A program made the position numbers and the translations under genes. This document shows positions 18,318 to 27,364 of a stretch of DNA of 64,000 nucleotides, piece after piece. Source of the stretch: Nitrospira sp. (GTDB lineage: Bacteria; Nitrospirota; Nitrospiria; Nitrospirales; Nitrospiraceae); the NCBI GenBank assembly GCA_018242765.1, contig JAFEBH010000004.1, positions 1 to 64,000 on the forward strand, in the 5' to 3' direction. The first letter of the stretch is position 1; the number at the start of each line of letters is the position of its first letter. The notes beneath the pieces were generated by a model, which was not told the origin of the DNA, searched no databases, and saw only the letters and a program-made list of their open reading frames with translations.

Positions 18318-19178
18318 ATGAAAAGTAAAAGTATCGGGATCCTGACAAAGCCAAAGTTTCCCGAAGTAAAGACCACGCTGCTTGGCGTGGTGGCCTGGCT
18401 TCGTGACCGTCACATCGATGTCTTACTCGACACGACCTCCGCACTACTATTAAACGAACCAGGCGGAATTCCTAAAACTCAACTGGCTCAAAAGGCGGAT
18501 GTTCTATTGGTCCTGGGAGGGGACGGAACCATTCTCAGCGCTGCGCGACTTGCGGCTGAACGAAGCATTCCGATCCTGGGCGTCAATATGGGAGGGCTCG
18601 GATTCTTGACGGAGGTCAGACTGGATAATCTCTATCCGTCTCTTGAACGAGTCTTCACCAACGATTTCACCCTTGATGAACGACTAATGCTCACCACACA
18701 TATCCACCGGCACGGAGAAACGGTGGCACAAGGTGTTGTACTCAACGACGTGGTCATTAGCAAGGGCACATTGGCTCGAATGATTGAACTGCACATCGCA
18801 ATTGGGGGGCAATTCGTCACGAACCTGCGAGGGGACGGTCTGATCATTGGCACACCGACCGGCTCTACCGCTTATTCCCTCTCGGCCGGGGGGCCGATCA
18901 TGAACCCAGCCCTCAAAGCATTTATCCTGACGCCAATCTGTCCACACACCTTAACCCATCGCCCATTGATCGTGCCGAGTACTGCCATCATCGAAGTGAC
19001 TCTGACCAGTAAGGATGATGGATCGATGGCAACGTTAGATGGGCAAGTGGGCGTAGCCATGACACAGGGCGACACCGCGGTCATCCAGGCTTCAGAGAAC
19101 CGAACTCAGCTCATCAGATTTCCCGAAAGCCACTACTATGAGGTGTTACGAGAGAAGCTCAAATGGGGACATAGTTGA
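18318..19178 (+). CDS. nadK: NAD kinase
   Basis: Phosphorylates NAD to NADP. The 286 residues contain the diphosphate-binding VLGGDGTILSA near residue 66, NMGGLGFLTEV, and the family block LRGDGLIIGTPTGSTAYSLSAGGP near 175. ATG 18318 is preferred; an in-frame GTG at 18309 adds three residues. Neither has a clear Shine-Dalgarno sequence. It has its own promoter at 18251-18280 and is convergent with the flavoprotein gene, only 24 bases away. Confidence 0.95.
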   Translation: MKSKSIGILTKPKFPEVKTTLLGVVAWLRDRHIDVLLDTTSALLLNEPGGIPKTQLAQKADVLLVLGGDGTILSAARLAAERSIPILGVNMGGLGFLTEVRLDNLYPSLERVFTNDFTLDERLMLTTHIHRHGETVAQGVVLNDVVISKGTLARMIELHIAIGGQFVTNLRGDGLIIGTPTGSTAYSLSAGGPIMNPALKAFILTPICPHTLTHRPLIVPSTAIIEVTLTSKDDGSMATLDGQVGVAMTQGDTAVIQASENRTQLIRFPESHYYEVLREKLKWGHS

Positions 19179-19202
19179 AGGTGAGATAGCAGCCCACCGG
19201 CC

Positions 19203-20558
19203 TCAACTACTCGTCGGTTCGATATGCTTCAGCATGTCCTGATTGGCCGAAAACTTAAACTCACCGATACAGTCGGTCTTCCCCGAAAAAGAGCGCTCGA
19301 CCGCATCCAGTGCTCGCAACCCATTGATGTCAACTGGACGGCTCTGCCGTTGCTTGAGCCGCGTGTGCAAGCGGTCTAGTACGATGTTCACATCTCCCCC
19401 ATTACTAACCGTTGCTCCCAAGTACCGTTCAACCACCTCCGCACACCAATCTCCATCGCGCTTCGCAACCCCAACAAGACCTTCACTGGCTTTTCGAGCC
19501 CAACCTGCCAAAAATACCCCTTCCATCACCTCGCCGGTCGATTCATCATACGCCTGGAACAGAGCATCATCAGGATCATTTCCGGTCTTATTGGGATTGG
19601 TAGTAAACACTCCGCTCTTATAGGGCAGACCAACCGTCTCATCAACCTTATCGCCAACCGCAAATACCACTGAATCGCAAGGAAACTCATAATAGGCTTT
19701 TAAGCCAACAGCGACCGTGTCCTCTCCCTTGGGATCGAGCCGATTGTCTTCCATTTCGAGTCCGCGTACCCGATTGTTGCCATCAACGAGAATCCTTTTC
19801 GGAGAGGCAAGGAACCGAAAACCCATCTTTGTCTCTGACACCTTGGGCTCACACTTCGTAAATTCATCAGTGAATGCCTTCAATACCTCATCCGGATTCT
19901 GCCCGACCTTGGCAAGGCGGTCCTTGATGCGGGCAAACTCAGCATTGATTCCCTCAATATCCATATTGGCGCAGATACTTCGAATCTCTTTCGGATTATA
20001 CTTTCGCTCGACCGGTCCCCGCCTCACGATCGCCGTGACACGTTCGACCTGTTTATAGCGAGTCAGCCAGTGGGCAATATCCACCATCACGTCGCCAGCC
20101 CCGATCACTGCAACGTGTTTTCCCATGTCAAAGGGGCGATCCCCATAGCCGGGAAGTCGATTGAAGTGATAGACGACATCTTTTGCGTGAAACACGCCTT
20201 GTGAGGAATCCCCTTCCACACCAATGGCTTTAGTCCCCTGAGCACCGATCGTAAAGACAACCGCGCTTGCCCCTAGTCCACACACCTCTTTAACCGTGAG
20301 GTCCTTGCCGTTCCCAATCGTGACATTCCCCAAATAGTGGACGTTCTTCTGTTGGAGGAGATCCCAGTACTGTTTCTTCAGGCCGCCGCGGAGTTTCAAC
20401 TTCGATGGGAAGATCCCATACTCAGCCAAGCCGCCAAATTTTATGTCACGATTCAGAATGATCACCTCGTGCCCGACTTTTGAAAGGGCAGCCGCTACGG
20501 CCATACCAGCCGGTCCCGCTCCTGCGACGATAACCACATGTGACTGCGATCCACTCAT
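19203..20558 (-). CDS. FAD-dependent ferredoxin-NADP reductase-like oxidoreductase (adrenodoxin-reductase type)
   Basis: A 451-residue two-dinucleotide-domain flavoprotein. The N-terminal FAD motif is VAGAGPAGMAVAAALSKVG and the NAD(P) motif is VIGAGDVMVDIAHWL near residue 155. The bulk resembles adrenodoxin reductase/FprA and the small subunit of glutamate synthase, but the N-terminal 4Fe-4S domain of GltD is missing. Such enzymes pass electrons between NADPH and ferredoxin. ATG 20558 follows GAAGGAC; the longer frame to 20606 lacks support. It stands alone, ends convergent to nadK, and has a 795-base gene-poor region upstream. Confidence 0.8.
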   Translation of the reverse strand: MSGSQSHVVIVAGAGPAGMAVAAALSKVGHEVIILNRDIKFGGLAEYGIFPSKLKLRGGLKKQYWDLLQQKNVHYLGNVTIGNGKDLTVKEVCGLGASAVVFTIGAQGTKAIGVEGDSSQGVFHAKDVVYHFNRLPGYGDRPFDMGKHVAVIGAGDVMVDIAHWLTRYKQVERVTAIVRRGPVERKYNPKEIRSICANMDIEGINAEFARIKDRLAKVGQNPDEVLKAFTDEFTKCEPKVSETKMGFRFLASPKRILVDGNNRVRGLEMEDNRLDPKGEDTVAVGLKAYYEFPCDSVVFAVGDKVDETVGLPYKSGVFTTNPNKTGNDPDDALFQAYDESTGEVMEGVFLAGWARKASEGLVGVAKRDGDWCAEVVERYLGATVSNGGDVNIVLDRLHTRLKQRQSRPVDINGLRALDAVERSFSGKTDCIGEFKFSANQDMLKHIEPTSS

Positions 20559-21353
20559 ATTCAATCGTCCTTCAAAATGTACATGAAAAGCCTTGATTAT
20601 CAACAACTCGCGGACTTTACCATAGCGATTCCCGCACTGTCAAAACGGGAAGAGTGTTGACCACTCCATGAAAAAGGCACCCATTCCCTTCACTTGCACG
20701 GCTCTCGCCACTCGACGACACTGCGCATACTTCTACTCGAGATCCTGCAAACCGCAGGCGGTATCCGTTTCTGTCCTGCTTCCTAGTTACCCAAGATCTC
20801 TGATACTTAATCTCTCGCTCTGGATAGACAGGTCCATCAGCACCTGCACTTCGACGAAGCGTACCTCGTACCGGATTTTGAATAGGCAGAACGCCACATT
20901 ACCCCAAGATTCAACGGCACTCGTGGTGCGATCAGCAGCAGCGCCTCGGCGATGAAACATGATCCGGGATATTCTCAAGTGGAGGGGAACCAGCAGCTCA
21001 TGCCGACCTCACCCTTCACGCTTGACGAGTCCATTGTGGTAATCCTTCCAAACCTACTAATGAACGTGCCAATCTTAAAGCACTTGTTACTGCAATCGGC
21101 CAATATCTCGTGACCGACATTATTATCATTCGAAATATTGTGAATTCGGCTATGCGCCGTAGATTCTCCCCCGTTTGGGCCACCGCAGCCACGTAGTCGA
21201 CTTGGACATTGACAGTCGCTACATCTCCGGCGGGAGAACCCAACCTGGAACGCCCACAGGCGACTGGCCTCTTGCTGCGGCAATGCCTACGTCAACCTCT
21301 CTTCCTTTGCTCGATGATTCAAGGGGGTTCGGTGTTATCACGGGCAGAAAGAA
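20559..21353. other. Gene-poor stretch of about 795 bases
   Basis: No convincing gene, RNA gene or repeat was seen. Short minus-strand frames at 20975-21283 and 21016-21243 overlap in different phases, and fragments such as GDVATVNVQVDYVAAVAQ look protein-like but are soon interrupted, which may mean a decayed gene. The promoter for the flavoprotein gene should lie near 20600-20700, but no good -35/-10 pair stood out. Confidence 0.4.
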
Positions 21354-22121
21354 TCAGCTAGGCTCCCATGAGCAAAGCGTCGGAGAGTCCGCACAGCGCC
21401 TCATGAGGTGGGTCACCGGCTCAGGGGGTTCGAGTTTGGTTAAGTCAATAACCAGCTCATCTTTGGCGTTCGCAAAAATCCCATCGATCAGGCTGTTTCG
21501 CAAGGGAATAACCGCATCGGCCGGCTGAAAGAGCAAGTCAACACCTTTGGCCGCAGTCGGCCTCATGGGATAACGGCGATCGTAGATCATGCCGTAGGCT
21601 GGAATACCATAAATGATCCTCCAGTTCCCCAGAAGAAAATGCAACTCCCTTCCATGGATATACAATCCACCCGTCGTAATGATGCGCCGTGCAAACGTCT
21701 GCGGCTGACTGAGATAAAACGTGACACGCTCTTGATAGGTGGCTTCCGCCAATGCTCCCGCCAATTGAGCTGACAGAAGCGTGATCTCCTCATCCGTGAA
21801 CGCCGGAACCAGCGGAGACTCACCAAGGAACCACCGTTGTAGTGCGGTCCGATGTTCCTGCACCTTCATCCCTGTCAAAATTGTCCGTATCGTACCCGAC
21901 TCGATGAGAAATGGGTGCGCATGGTGAGTCGGTGGCCATTCAGCGAGAACATCCGCATCTTCTTCTAGCCGCACATAGTTCACAGGATCTTCGTAAATAA
22001 TCCGTGACGGGATGTGTGGCACCGCACAGCCGACCAACAGTACGGGGGAAAGGGTCAGCAGCAACGTTATCACCAATAGAAATTTGTCTGGCTTTCGATC
22101 TTGTATCTTCCTACCGTTCAC
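21354..22121 (-). CDS. Predicted lipoprotein, function unknown
   Basis: A 255-residue protein with a lipoprotein signal: a hydrophobic stretch LLVITLLLTLSPVLLVGC ending in a lipobox LVGC at about residue 32, after a basic start (NGRKIQDRKPDK). The mature part has no motif I recognise; it includes EDPVNYVRLEEDADVLAE and a Tyr/Gly-rich segment IIYGIPAYGMIYDRRYP. GTG start at 22121. It is the last gene of a tatC, propeller, cyclophilin, lipoprotein run on the minus strand, with spacings of a few to 27 bases. Confidence 0.75.
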   Translation of the reverse strand: MNGRKIQDRKPDKFLLVITLLLTLSPVLLVGCAVPHIPSRIIYEDPVNYVRLEEDADVLAEWPPTHHAHPFLIESGTIRTILTGMKVQEHRTALQRWFLGESPLVPAFTDEEITLLSAQLAGALAEATYQERVTFYLSQPQTFARRIITTGGLYIHGRELHFLLGNWRIIYGIPAYGMIYDRRYPMRPTAAKGVDLLFQPADAVIPLRNSLIDGIFANAKDELVIDLTKLEPPEPVTHLMRRCADSPTLCSWEPS

Positions 22122-22148
22122 CCCTTCTTCCCCTCCCCCCTTTCCTGA

Positions 22149-22661
22149 TCAACCCTCACTGATCGTGATAGTCATCTCAGCACGCTCCAATGGATTGTCT
22201 CTTCCATCACGTTTCATACCGACTATCTTGTCGGCCACGTCCATGCCGCTCACCACCTCCCCGAATACGGTATATTGCCAGTCGAGGAAGTTTGCGTCCG
22301 CGACACAGATAAAGAACTGTGACCCGGCACTGTCGGGATCATTGGCTCGGGCCATGGATACGATCCCTCGTTTATGAGGTGTGCTGTTGAACTCCGCTTT
22401 CACTTTATACCCTGGCCCACCCATGCCATGTGAGGAGCGATCGGAGCTCTTGCTGTTGGGGTCTCCCCCTTGAATCATAAATCCGGGGATCACTCGGTGG
22501 AACGTCGTCCCATTGTAAAACCCCTCTTTGGAAAGCTTGAGAAAGTTCGTGACATGCCCTGGTGCCACATCGGAAAAAAACTTGAGCACAATGTCGCCTA
22601 CCGGCTGCCCCTTGCTCGTCACAGCAATCGTCGCTCGTACCTCGTCACCTATCTCAGCCAT
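22149..22661 (-). CDS. Cyclophilin-type peptidyl-prolyl isomerase
   Basis: A 170-residue cyclophilin from ATG 22661 (MAEIGDEVRATIAVTSKG). The catalytic and binding residues of the family are visible in FHRVIPGFMIQGGD, AGSQFFICV and the downstream FGEVVSGMDV. No signal peptide, so it is predicted cytoplasmic (PpiB-like). A frame extending to 22745 overlaps the upstream gene and is rejected. It follows the propeller gene by 20 bases. Confidence 0.93.
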   Translation of the reverse strand: MAEIGDEVRATIAVTSKGQPVGDIVLKFFSDVAPGHVTNFLKLSKEGFYNGTTFHRVIPGFMIQGGDPNSKSSDRSSHGMGGPGYKVKAEFNSTPHKRGIVSMARANDPDSAGSQFFICVADANFLDWQYTVFGEVVSGMDVADKIVGMKRDGRDNPLERAEMTITISEG

Positions 22662-22681
22662 TCGAAGTATCCTTTCTAAGG

Positions 22682-23776
22682 TTATCGAAAGAGAAACGGG
22701 GGTGGCGCAACTCCAGCCTCCAACCCTTCGTTCACGGCAATCCATGAACTCCCATCGTCGCTGCGGAACACTCCGGAACTGGTTCCGGCATACAGTCCTG
22801 TTTCTTTGGACCCGATCAACACCTGGATAGCCTGATTGGTCAGTCCCTTATTCACCGGAATCCATTGCTTCCCTTGATCCACTGTCTTGAAAATTCCGTT
22901 CCCCGTCGCCACGACCAAACTCCGATCGCTCGACACAATACCGCGGATGGAATCATTGGGCAACGCCCGACTGATCGGTCGCCAGGTCTGTCCACCGTCA
23001 CCACTACGAAAGACACCGCCATCGAAGGTTCCAGCGACAAGGTGTTGCTCGTGATCGATGACGAGCACGCGGATGAAGTTTTCGATCATCCCTTCATGAT
23101 CTTTCAAACCATGATGCATCCGCACCCATCCTGATGAACGAGGGCTGAAGCGAACTACGCCTTTCCCCGATGTCCCGGCGAAGAGCGTCCCATCCGCCGA
23201 GCGAGCGAGGGCATGGACCAACACATCGTCCAATCCCGTCGTCACGGGAATCCAATGATCGTCGGAATGCCGCAAACGATAGACACCGTCGCCGGTTCCG
23301 GCGAACAGTTCCTGATCGACTGCCAGTAAGGCCTTCACCTCCAGCCGCTTGAGCCCGGTGCTGACCGGCTGCCACGAGTTGCCGTCGTCACGCGAACGAA
23401 ACACCCCTCCGCGAAACGTACCAGCATAGACCTGGCCATCCTTCGTGGAGGACAGACTCAAGATAAACGGATCGGTCACTCCTCCTCCCACTCGAACCCA
23501 AGTTGAACCTCGATCAGTACTACGAAAGATGCCATGACCAAATGACCCCGCATAGATGGCACCATGGCTGTCCATCACGAGAGCCTGCACACTCGCAACA
23601 GATTGGCCGAAAGGGTTCGGCGATGATGAGGGATCTGCCACTGGTATCGCTACGGAAAACGGCGGATCCTGCGCGTAAGCGGCCGCTTCTCCCATGAAAT
23701 GCAGGACACCATCACCCACGAGCATGGCAACTGCAAGAAAAGCAGTCCGCCAAACATTAACGAATTGAGCCATCAT
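22682..23776 (-). CDS. Exported BNR/photosystem-stability-like beta-propeller protein
   Basis: A 364-residue protein with an N-terminal signal segment (about residues 10-35, FLAVAMLVGDGVLHF ... AAAYAQ). The rest is six to seven repeats of the pattern G-x-Y/F-AGT-x-x-G-V-F-R-S-x-D-x-G-x-x-W, for example AGSFGHGIFRSTDRGSTW and AGTFDGGVFRSGDGGQTW. These Asp-box repeats make a beta-propeller of the sialidase/Ycf48 kind. The binding partner is unknown. The start (ATGATG at 23776/23773) overlaps the tatC stop by 4 bases, so it is coupled to a component of the Tat export system. Confidence 0.8.
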   Translation of the reverse strand: MMAQFVNVWRTAFLAVAMLVGDGVLHFMGEAAAYAQDPPFSVAIPVADPSSSPNPFGQSVASVQALVMDSHGAIYAGSFGHGIFRSTDRGSTWVRVGGGVTDPFILSLSSTKDGQVYAGTFRGGVFRSRDDGNSWQPVSTGLKRLEVKALLAVDQELFAGTGDGVYRLRHSDDHWIPVTTGLDDVLVHALARSADGTLFAGTSGKGVVRFSPRSSGWVRMHHGLKDHEGMIENFIRVLVIDHEQHLVAGTFDGGVFRSGDGGQTWRPISRALPNDSIRGIVSSDRSLVVATGNGIFKTVDQGKQWIPVNKGLTNQAIQVLIGSKETGLYAGTSSGVFRSDDGSSWIAVNEGLEAGVAPPPFLFR

Positions 23777-24549
23777 CGTACCCTCGTTCCCGCAGTGTTA
23801 ATCGGCAGGTCCGGATCAAGCGGCAGATCAACGTCACTGGGAGTCGGATTCCGGCCAAACAGGCGCGCCCCGAGAATCCCAACCTCATACAGCACCATCA
23901 AGGGAACGGCCATCAGCAGCATCGTAAAGAGTGTCGCATCGGGTGTCACAACCGCTGAGATGATGAGACAGAGCAAGATGGCATGCTTACGGTACCGGGC
24001 AAACGTGTGAGCTGACGCGAGTCCCGTCAGAGCCGCAAGCGTCATGACCAATGGCAATTCAAACGCACACCCGAAGATCAGTAAGAACTTCACGTTGAAA
24101 TCAATATAGGTCCCCACACTGAGTTGTGGGGTAATGTCACGGTCCAACCCGAAACTCACAAACCACTCGATCACGAGCGGCAGAATGACTATGTTGCAAA
24201 ACACCAACCCTAATGCGAACAACCCGCCGGCTATCATGAAGAGAGGGATGGCCCAGCGTTGTTCCGTCGGCAACAGCGCCGGCTCGATAAACTTCCAACA
24301 TTGGTAGAAAATGACCGGGAGACTCAGAATCACCGCCGCTAACAATGAGACCTTGATTGAAGCAAAGAGCGCTTCCGTCGGCCCATAAAATGCCAGCTGA
24401 TTCGGGAACGGACGATTGAGCCAAGCCACCATGTCCGACGAAAACGTGAACGTGAGCACCAATGAACCCACGATCGTCGCCCCGATAATGAGCAATCGAC
24501 GTTTGACGGCTTGAATATGAAGGGCAAGTGGATGAACGGCGTGCTGCAT
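23773..24549 (-). CDS. tatC: Sec-independent protein translocase subunit TatC
   Basis: Six-helix core of the twin-arginine translocase, which exports folded proteins. The protein from ATG 24549 is 258 residues, with the cytoplasmic start HPLALHIQAVKRRLL, the first periplasmic loop FYGPTEALFASIKVSLL, and later FIEPALLPTEQR and FGCAFELPLVM. A TTG at 24561 is also possible. No tatA or tatB is next to it. The 3' end overlaps the beta-propeller gene. Confidence 0.93.
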   Translation of the reverse strand: MQHAVHPLALHIQAVKRRLLIIGATIVGSLVLTFTFSSDMVAWLNRPFPNQLAFYGPTEALFASIKVSLLAAVILSLPVIFYQCWKFIEPALLPTEQRWAIPLFMIAGGLFALGLVFCNIVILPLVIEWFVSFGLDRDITPQLSVGTYIDFNVKFLLIFGCAFELPLVMTLAALTGLASAHTFARYRKHAILLCLIISAVVTPDATLFTMLLMAVPLMVLYEVGILGARLFGRNPTPSDVDLPLDPDLPINTAGTRVR

Positions 24550-24888
24550 AAGCCTGGCCAAGGGTCCTAAATCTCCCTAGCCCCCATGATTCATGACGAC
24601 TCGTGCTCCATCGACCAACTCAGCGTCCGAGCACCCTCGAGCCTTCAACCCCACGCAGGTTCGACCGAGAGCGATGTTGAGGCGGCGAGGGGCACACAAC
24701 CAAGATGCTCCGTGAGATGGTCATACGAAACCCCGAGGAACCACGGCATACATGAAACAGTCCGTCTCGGCCACAAGGGCTGGCCAGCTGGCCCGGCCGC
24801 AGCAAACCCACGGCCAGGCTTGTCTCTGTAGCCCATCGAAGATTTCAGCAGAAGCGTTCATGCATCATGCGGGCTAGCAAGCGGCTGA
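24550..24888. other. Intergenic stretch upstream of tatC with no recognised feature
   Basis: About 340 bases between the DUF465 gene and tatC. Short frames on both strands have no recognisable protein character. I saw no clear promoter, terminator or repeat. Confidence 0.4.
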
Positions 24889-25128
24889 TTACCGCGCTGG
24901 CTCCAATCGTTGCTCACGATAGAGGCGAATGATCTCTGCCAGCTTGTCTTTCTTGACTAACTTTTCTTTTTGAAGCCGTTTTTTTTCAATCTCTTCGTTC
25001 GGTGTCAGCACATGACGTCTTTGCAGCTCGTTGAGTTCAAGATCCAGGCGATGGTGAGACTGTTCCAGCTCTCGAAATTCGGTGTTGGTGTGGCGAAGCT
25101 GTTCCATGATCGCGTCTTCTGTCAACAT
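24889..25128 (-). CDS. Small DUF465/YdcH-family protein
   Basis: A 79-residue, highly charged helical protein from ATG 25128, with a textbook AGGAGG ribosome site upstream. The pattern FRELEQSHHRLDLELNEL followed by KKRLQKEKLVKKDKLAEII is the DUF465/YdcH helix-hairpin. Family function is not established. It follows rimI by 16 bases. Confidence 0.82.
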   Translation of the reverse strand: MLTEDAIMEQLRHTNTEFRELEQSHHRLDLELNELQRRHVLTPNEEIEKKRLQKEKLVKKDKLAEIIRLYREQRLEPAR

Positions 25129-25144
25129 ACGACACCTCCTCTGG

Positions 25145-25690
25145 TTAGAGTGAATCTGGCAACAGTGGTGCACCTCCTGTGCGGCATGTTCGATCTGGCT
25201 GCCAGGAACCTGGCAACACAAGTGGATTCATTTCCATTAAGAGCGCGTCTTCGGTGGGATGGGTATAATACTGAGGACGCTTGCCGACCTGAACAAACCC
25301 CAGCTGCGTGTACAATGACCGTGCAGCCTCGTTCGAGGCTCTGACTTCAAGGATGGCCCGAGTGGCTGCCTGTTCAACCCCGAGGCGACAAGCCTCCATC
25401 ACAAGCGCACGTCCAACTCCTTGCCTCCGCATCGACCCTCGCACTGCCACATTCATCAGCCGCAGTTCTTCAAAGACAATCCAAAAGCAATGATACCCGA
25501 GAATCTCCGATTCTGCCTCTCTCCTTGACGGATCTTGGCGCAACGCGACGAGAAAATGTGCGAAAGGATTGCCCGTCAATTCAGCTTCCAACATTTTGCG
25601 CGTCCAAGGCGCCGAGAAGCAAGCCTCTTCTAACAACACAATCTCTGGCAACCTGTCCGGTGTCGCTGGAAGAATGTGCAGATCCAACAT
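25145..25690 (-). CDS. rimI: RimI-type ribosomal protein N-acetyltransferase
   Basis: GNAT-fold acetyltransferase related to RimI, which acetylates the N-terminus of ribosomal protein S18. From ATG 25690 (MLDLHILPATPD) it is 181 residues with EACFSAPWTRKMLE, the acetyl-CoA loop RRQGVGRALV and VRASNEAARSLYTQLGF. A GTG at 25717 overlapping the tsaB stop (GTGA) is an alternative start that adds nine residues. The tsaB-rimI pairing is very common. Confidence 0.9.
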   Translation of the reverse strand: MLDLHILPATPDRLPEIVLLEEACFSAPWTRKMLEAELTGNPFAHFLVALRQDPSRREAESEILGYHCFWIVFEELRLMNVAVRGSMRRQGVGRALVMEACRLGVEQAATRAILEVRASNEAARSLYTQLGFVQVGKRPQYYTHPTEDALLMEMNPLVLPGSWQPDRTCRTGGAPLLPDSL

Positions 25691-25713
25691 CGTTCTCCCA
25701 CCACGCAGCGCAA

Positions 25714-26493
25714 TCACACTCCTGACCGTCTGCGACCTCGTGCCAATCGCTCTGCCGTCTTTCGTTCAACACGGCGTTGACGCCGCACCACCGGTGAAAT
25801 CCCTCCCGAGCGTTCATATTGGATTTCTGCCTCAGCCCGCTGGACATAGAGGGGAACGACGGCCTCCCCCTCAACCTCCCCCCGTCGAAGCCGAGCCATC
25901 CCACTACGAGCAACGGAGACGGCCGACGGTGTAAAGAACTGTTCCGATCCCACCGTCACTGTGCTCGATTTCAATAGGAGCTCGTGAGTCTTAGGTGCCA
26001 TCGTCCCCCATCCCGCTCCAATGACCACTGTAGGCTCATGAAGACTTTGAACAAAGGCTTGTTCCGTTCCAACCTGTTCACCTAACACACGATCGACCCG
26101 CCCATCCACACCTCGGCGAAAGATAGCCCAATACACTTCCCCCCGGCGGCTAGGCAACAGGGGACAAATCGATATCGTGGCATCCACATTCCAGGCCATC
26201 GCCTCCAATGTCGGGACAAGGACGAGGGGAAGTCCTGTTGCAGCCCGGAGGCCGAGGCAGGTGGCGAGACCAACTCGAATGCCCGTAAACGAACCAGGTC
26301 CAGATGAACAGACCAGCCCTGTCAGTTCATGAAGTGGCACTCGAGCTTGTATAAGGAGGCGGTCAATAGTCGGTAAAAGTAAGGTGCCATGGGCCACGCC
26401 AGCCTCCTGGTCATGCTGAGCAATGACCCCGTTCTCATCGAGAATCGCCACACTCTGCCACGTGGTGGCCGTTTCAACCGCAAGGATCTTCAT
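25714..26493 (-). CDS. tsaB: tRNA threonylcarbamoyladenosine synthesis protein TsaB
   Basis: Partner of TsaD in making t6A on tRNA. The ASKHA-fold start MKILAVETATTWQSVAILD and the block SSGPGSFTGIRVGLATCLGLR are diagnostic for TsaB. At 259 residues it is slightly longer than usual because of a basic, Arg-rich tail (RRQRRVERKTAERLARGRRR). It lies in an operon with the DUF4292-like lipoprotein gene (6 bases upstream) and rimI. Confidence 0.94.
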   Translation of the reverse strand: MKILAVETATTWQSVAILDENGVIAQHDQEAGVAHGTLLLPTIDRLLIQARVPLHELTGLVCSSGPGSFTGIRVGLATCLGLRAATGLPLVLVPTLEAMAWNVDATISICPLLPSRRGEVYWAIFRRGVDGRVDRVLGEQVGTEQAFVQSLHEPTVVIGAGWGTMAPKTHELLLKSSTVTVGSEQFFTPSAVSVARSGMARLRRGEVEGEAVVPLYVQRAEAEIQYERSGGISPVVRRQRRVERKTAERLARGRRRSGV

Positions 26494-26499
26494 TGACAG

Positions 26500-27333
26500 C
26501 TATAGAGTCTGACCTAAGTCTTCCGCTGTGATCGCCTGATTCTGGTGCAGTTCATGGAAGGTGACCTGCACGGCTCCTTGGCCACGTCCATCCTCAAGAG
26601 AAATCTTGAACGGACGTAGCAACCGAGTATCGGCATCGGCTAGAGTCTGCGACAACGCGGCACCTCCGGCATCGAGTGGCCTAAAATCATCGTAGTGAAT
26701 CGTGGCCTCGATCTCCCCGCCCTCACCAAGCCGATCCTCCTGCACCACCAACAACCGGCGATCAAACCAGAGACGGCGAAGCAGTGACCGAGACGAGTGA
26801 CCTACCCCACGTGCCACCCCGTACACATCAAGACGATACAGCCCCTTCTCCAACACCAGCTTGGCGGTCTCATCTCTCGCAAGCGCATTCGCGCCGAACA
26901 GGCCTCCGATAGCCCACGCACTCAGCTGGGAAAAGCGAGCGAGGCTCCCCTGGTCCTTGAGGTCGGCTTGATCACCGGTATACACTTTCCCTTCCAATGG
27001 GAGCCGAAGTTTATACCACTCATCGGCTTGGACGAAGTCAAACAGCTCACCTCCGAACGGAGTAAAACCTTTCAGCCTCAAGGCATTCGGCCGCCGATAA
27101 TAGACCGTTCCCTCGACGCGGGAAAGGATTGGAATGAGCCCGCCCCGCACCTTGGCACTGAACAACCCTTTCATTGAATGGACTGCGGCATCACGTTGGC
27201 GCAACAACACGGTTAAGTCCTCAACCGTGACTCGTTTGAGCGGGACTTCTTCCTTAGGACCAAGCACTGCGCAGCCGGACAGCAAGACCAGCGGCCCAAG
27301 GAGCACGACAACGAGTAGACGCATCATAATCAT
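26500..27333 (-). CDS. LolB/DUF4292-like outer-membrane lipoprotein
   Basis: A predicted lipoprotein: the hydrophobic leader LLVVVLLGPLVLLSGC ends in a lipobox LSGC. The mature part has the pattern VHSMKGLFSAKVRGG and VEGTVYYRRPNALRLKGFTPFG, as in LolB/DUF4292 proteins, whose fold binds lipidated N-termini. A role in lipoprotein or lipid handling at the outer membrane is plausible but inferred. The ATG at 27333 is chosen; a TTG at 27360 is also in frame. It lies 31 bases downstream of radA. Confidence 0.75.
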   Translation of the reverse strand: MIMMRLLVVVLLGPLVLLSGCAVLGPKEEVPLKRVTVEDLTVLLRQRDAAVHSMKGLFSAKVRGGLIPILSRVEGTVYYRRPNALRLKGFTPFGGELFDFVQADEWYKLRLPLEGKVYTGDQADLKDQGSLARFSQLSAWAIGGLFGANALARDETAKLVLEKGLYRLDVYGVARGVGHSSRSLLRRLWFDRRLLVVQEDRLGEGGEIEATIHYDDFRPLDAGGAALSQTLADADTRLLRPFKISLEDGRGQGAVQVTFHELHQNQAITAEDLGQTL

Positions 27334-27364
27334 CGGTGATGACTGCTTCTCTCCAATCAACAGA

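Noticed and set aside
18115..18321. 68-residue frame upstream of nadK
   Set aside because: It crosses the inverted repeat and the nadK promoter; no ribosome site.
24645..24836. Small minus-strand frames in the gap upstream of tatC
   Set aside because: Pro/Trp/Ser-rich composition without motif, and no ribosome site.
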